Shown here piece by piece: positions 15,522 through 16,511 of a stretch of 16,511 nucleotides of DNA (position 1 is its first letter; the number at the start of each line of letters is the position of its first letter). The stretch lies in the NCBI GenBank assembly GCA_003506635.1, contig DNZB01000340.1:3631-20141 (forward strand). The letters are read 5' to 3'. Below the pieces are notes generated by a model. It worked only from the letters and a program-made list of their open reading frames with translations, was not told the origin of the DNA and ran no database searches. The translations under genes were made by a program, and so were the position numbers. The DNA comes from Parvularcula sp. (GTDB lineage Bacteria > Pseudomonadota > Alphaproteobacteria > Caulobacterales > Parvularculaceae).

Positions 15522-16511
15522 GCGACGCCAGAAACATCAAGGTCCGACTGCCGTTCGATGTCGGCGTCATGCACTTCGTCGGCGTCGGCGGCATCGGCAT
15601 GTCGGGCATCGCCGCGGTGATGAAAAATCTCGGTTATGACGTCAGAGGCTCCGACGTCGCAGACAGCGCGACCGTGCAGCAGCTGCGCGAAAAGGGCATC
15701 CCCGTCGTCATCGGCCATGACGCGAAAAATGTCGAAGGCGCCGGCGCGGTCGTCGTCTCGACCGCGATCCGCCGCGACAATCCGGAAATTCTCGCCGCGC
15801 GCGCGCGGCATATTCCGGTCGTGCGCCGCGCCGACATGCTCGCCGAGCTGATGCGGTTGAAATGGACGATCTCGGTCGCCGGCACGCACGGCAAGACGAC
15901 GACGACGACGATGGTCGCGGCGCTTCTCGATGCGGCCAGGCTCGACCCGACCGTCATCAATGGCGGGGGCATCAACGCCTATGGCGCCAACGCACGCATC
16001 GGCGAGGGCGGCTGGATGGTCGTCGAGGCCGACGAGTCGGACGGCTCGTTCCTGCGTCTGCCGACGACGGTCGCCATCGTAACCAATATCGACCCCGAAC
16101 ATCTCGACCATTGGGGCGGGTTCGAGGCGCTCAAAAAAGGCTTCGACCAGTTCATCGAGAACCTGCCGTTCTACGGCTTCGGCGTCGTCTGTCTCGACCA
16201 CCCGGAAGTGCAGGCGCTCGTCGGCCGCGTCACGGACCGCCGGCTCATCACCTATGGAACCAATCCGCAGGCGGACGTTCGCGCGGAAAACATCAGCTTC
16301 GACGGCGCCATGTCGAAATTCGACATCGTATTCCGCTCGCGCGGGCGCCCCGACAGCCGCATAGACGGCGTGAAACTGCCGATGCCGGGCCTTCATAACG
16401 TCACGAACGCGGTCGCCGCGGCGATCGTCGCTCGCAAGGTCGGCGCGGGCGATGAGGCGATCCGTCAGGGCTTCGCCGGCTTTTCAGGCGTCAAGCGGCG
16501 CTTCACCAAGG
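15518..16511 (+). CDS. murC: UDP-N-acetylmuramate:L-alanine ligase MurC (3' end beyond window)
   Basis: The first 331 codons of the first Mur ligase are visible; it adds L-alanine to UDP-MurNAc. The N-terminal UDP-binding fold has [12 protein letters not shown] (19-30). The ATP loop is GTHGKTT (122-128) within a run of threonines. [12 protein letters not shown] and [12 protein letters not shown] are typical MurC blocks, as is [13 protein letters not shown] near the cut. The family is about 470 residues, so roughly a third is missing to the right. It starts in an ATGA overlap with murG. By the usual alphaproteobacterial order murB, ddl, ftsQ, ftsA and ftsZ would be expected next, but none is in the window. 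Confidence 0.96.
   Translation, partial: MSDARNIKVRLPFDVGVMHFVGVGGIGMSGIAAVMKNLGYDVRGSDVADSATVQQLREKGIPVVIGHDAKNVEGAGAVVVSTAIRRDNPEILAARARHIPVVRRADMLAELMRLKWTISVAGTHGKTTTTTMVAALLDAARLDPTVINGGGINAYGANARIGEGGWMVVEADESDGSFLRLPTTVAIVTNIDPEHLDHWGGFEALKKGFDQFIENLPFYGFGVVCLDHPEVQALVGRVTDRRLITYGTNPQADVRAENISFDGAMSKFDIVFRSRGRPDSRIDGVKLPMPGLHNVTNAVAAAIVARKVGAGDEAIRQGFAGFSGVKRRFTK

Noticed and set aside
15894..15910. ACG triplet repeat in murC as a microsatellite or phase-variable tract
   Set aside because: It encodes the threonine run of the conserved MurC ATP loop, and triplet changes would keep the frame; protein conservation explains it.
15287..16396. Minus-strand open frame of 369 codons opposite murG and murC
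   Set aside because: MurG and MurC are unmistakable on the plus strand. The antisense frame is rich in D, R and A repeats and has no domain I recognise.
1..16511. Mobile elements, CRISPR arrays, tRNA or rRNA genes, phage or defence islands
   Set aside because: I found no direct-repeat arrays, transposase-like frames, terminal inverted repeats or tRNA-like folds; the window is almost fully occupied by core genes.

Overview
The window is chromosomal DNA of a GC-rich (about two thirds G+C by eye) Gram-negative alphaproteobacterium. The evidence is a near-canonical CtrA cell-cycle regulator, the alphaproteobacterial order of the division and cell wall (dcw) cluster, a MurE with the meso-diaminopimelate motif DNPR, flagellar export genes and a Tad-type pilus protein. 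I cannot name the genus. A Caulobacterales, Parvularculales or Rhizobiales-like organism would fit, but that is inference.

Layout. (1) Positions 1-1106, minus strand: the first 368 codons of a TadG-like protein with one N-terminal membrane helix and a von Willebrand A domain. (2) 1209-1233: an intrinsic terminator behind ctrA. (3) 1260-1952, minus strand: ctrA. (4) 1953-2264: a divergent control region with six TTAA tetramers, two GANTC sites and one good CtrA-box-like element. (5) 2265-4090, plus strand: fliI-fliJ, the flagellar export ATPase and its coiled-coil partner. (6) 4091-4254: leader of the dcw cluster, with a phased MraZ-box-like array on the minus strand and two stem-loops. (7) 4255-16511, plus strand: mraZ-rsmH-ftsL-ftsI-murE-murF-mraY-murD-ftsW-murG-murC, with murC cut by the window edge.

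How the genes work together. MurC, D, E and F build UDP-MurNAc-pentapeptide. MraY and MurG convert it to lipid I and lipid II at the inner membrane. FtsW polymerises lipid II and FtsI cross-links it at the septum, with FtsL as divisome scaffold. MraZ probably represses its own cluster and RsmH methylates 16S rRNA. Nine junctions are 4-base ATGA or GTGA overlaps; only murF/mraY and mraY/murD have short gaps. The dcw part therefore looks like one translationally coupled operon continuing past the right edge. The master cell-cycle regulator, a flagellar export operon and the division cluster lie within about 3 kb of each other.

Nothing here is clearly a new system. The points most worth checking are the ctrA/fliI control region, the phased MraZ boxes, and two substitutions in the septal synthase pair: FtsI has KTA instead of KTG, and FtsW has lost the glycine-rich motif before its catalytic aspartate loop.
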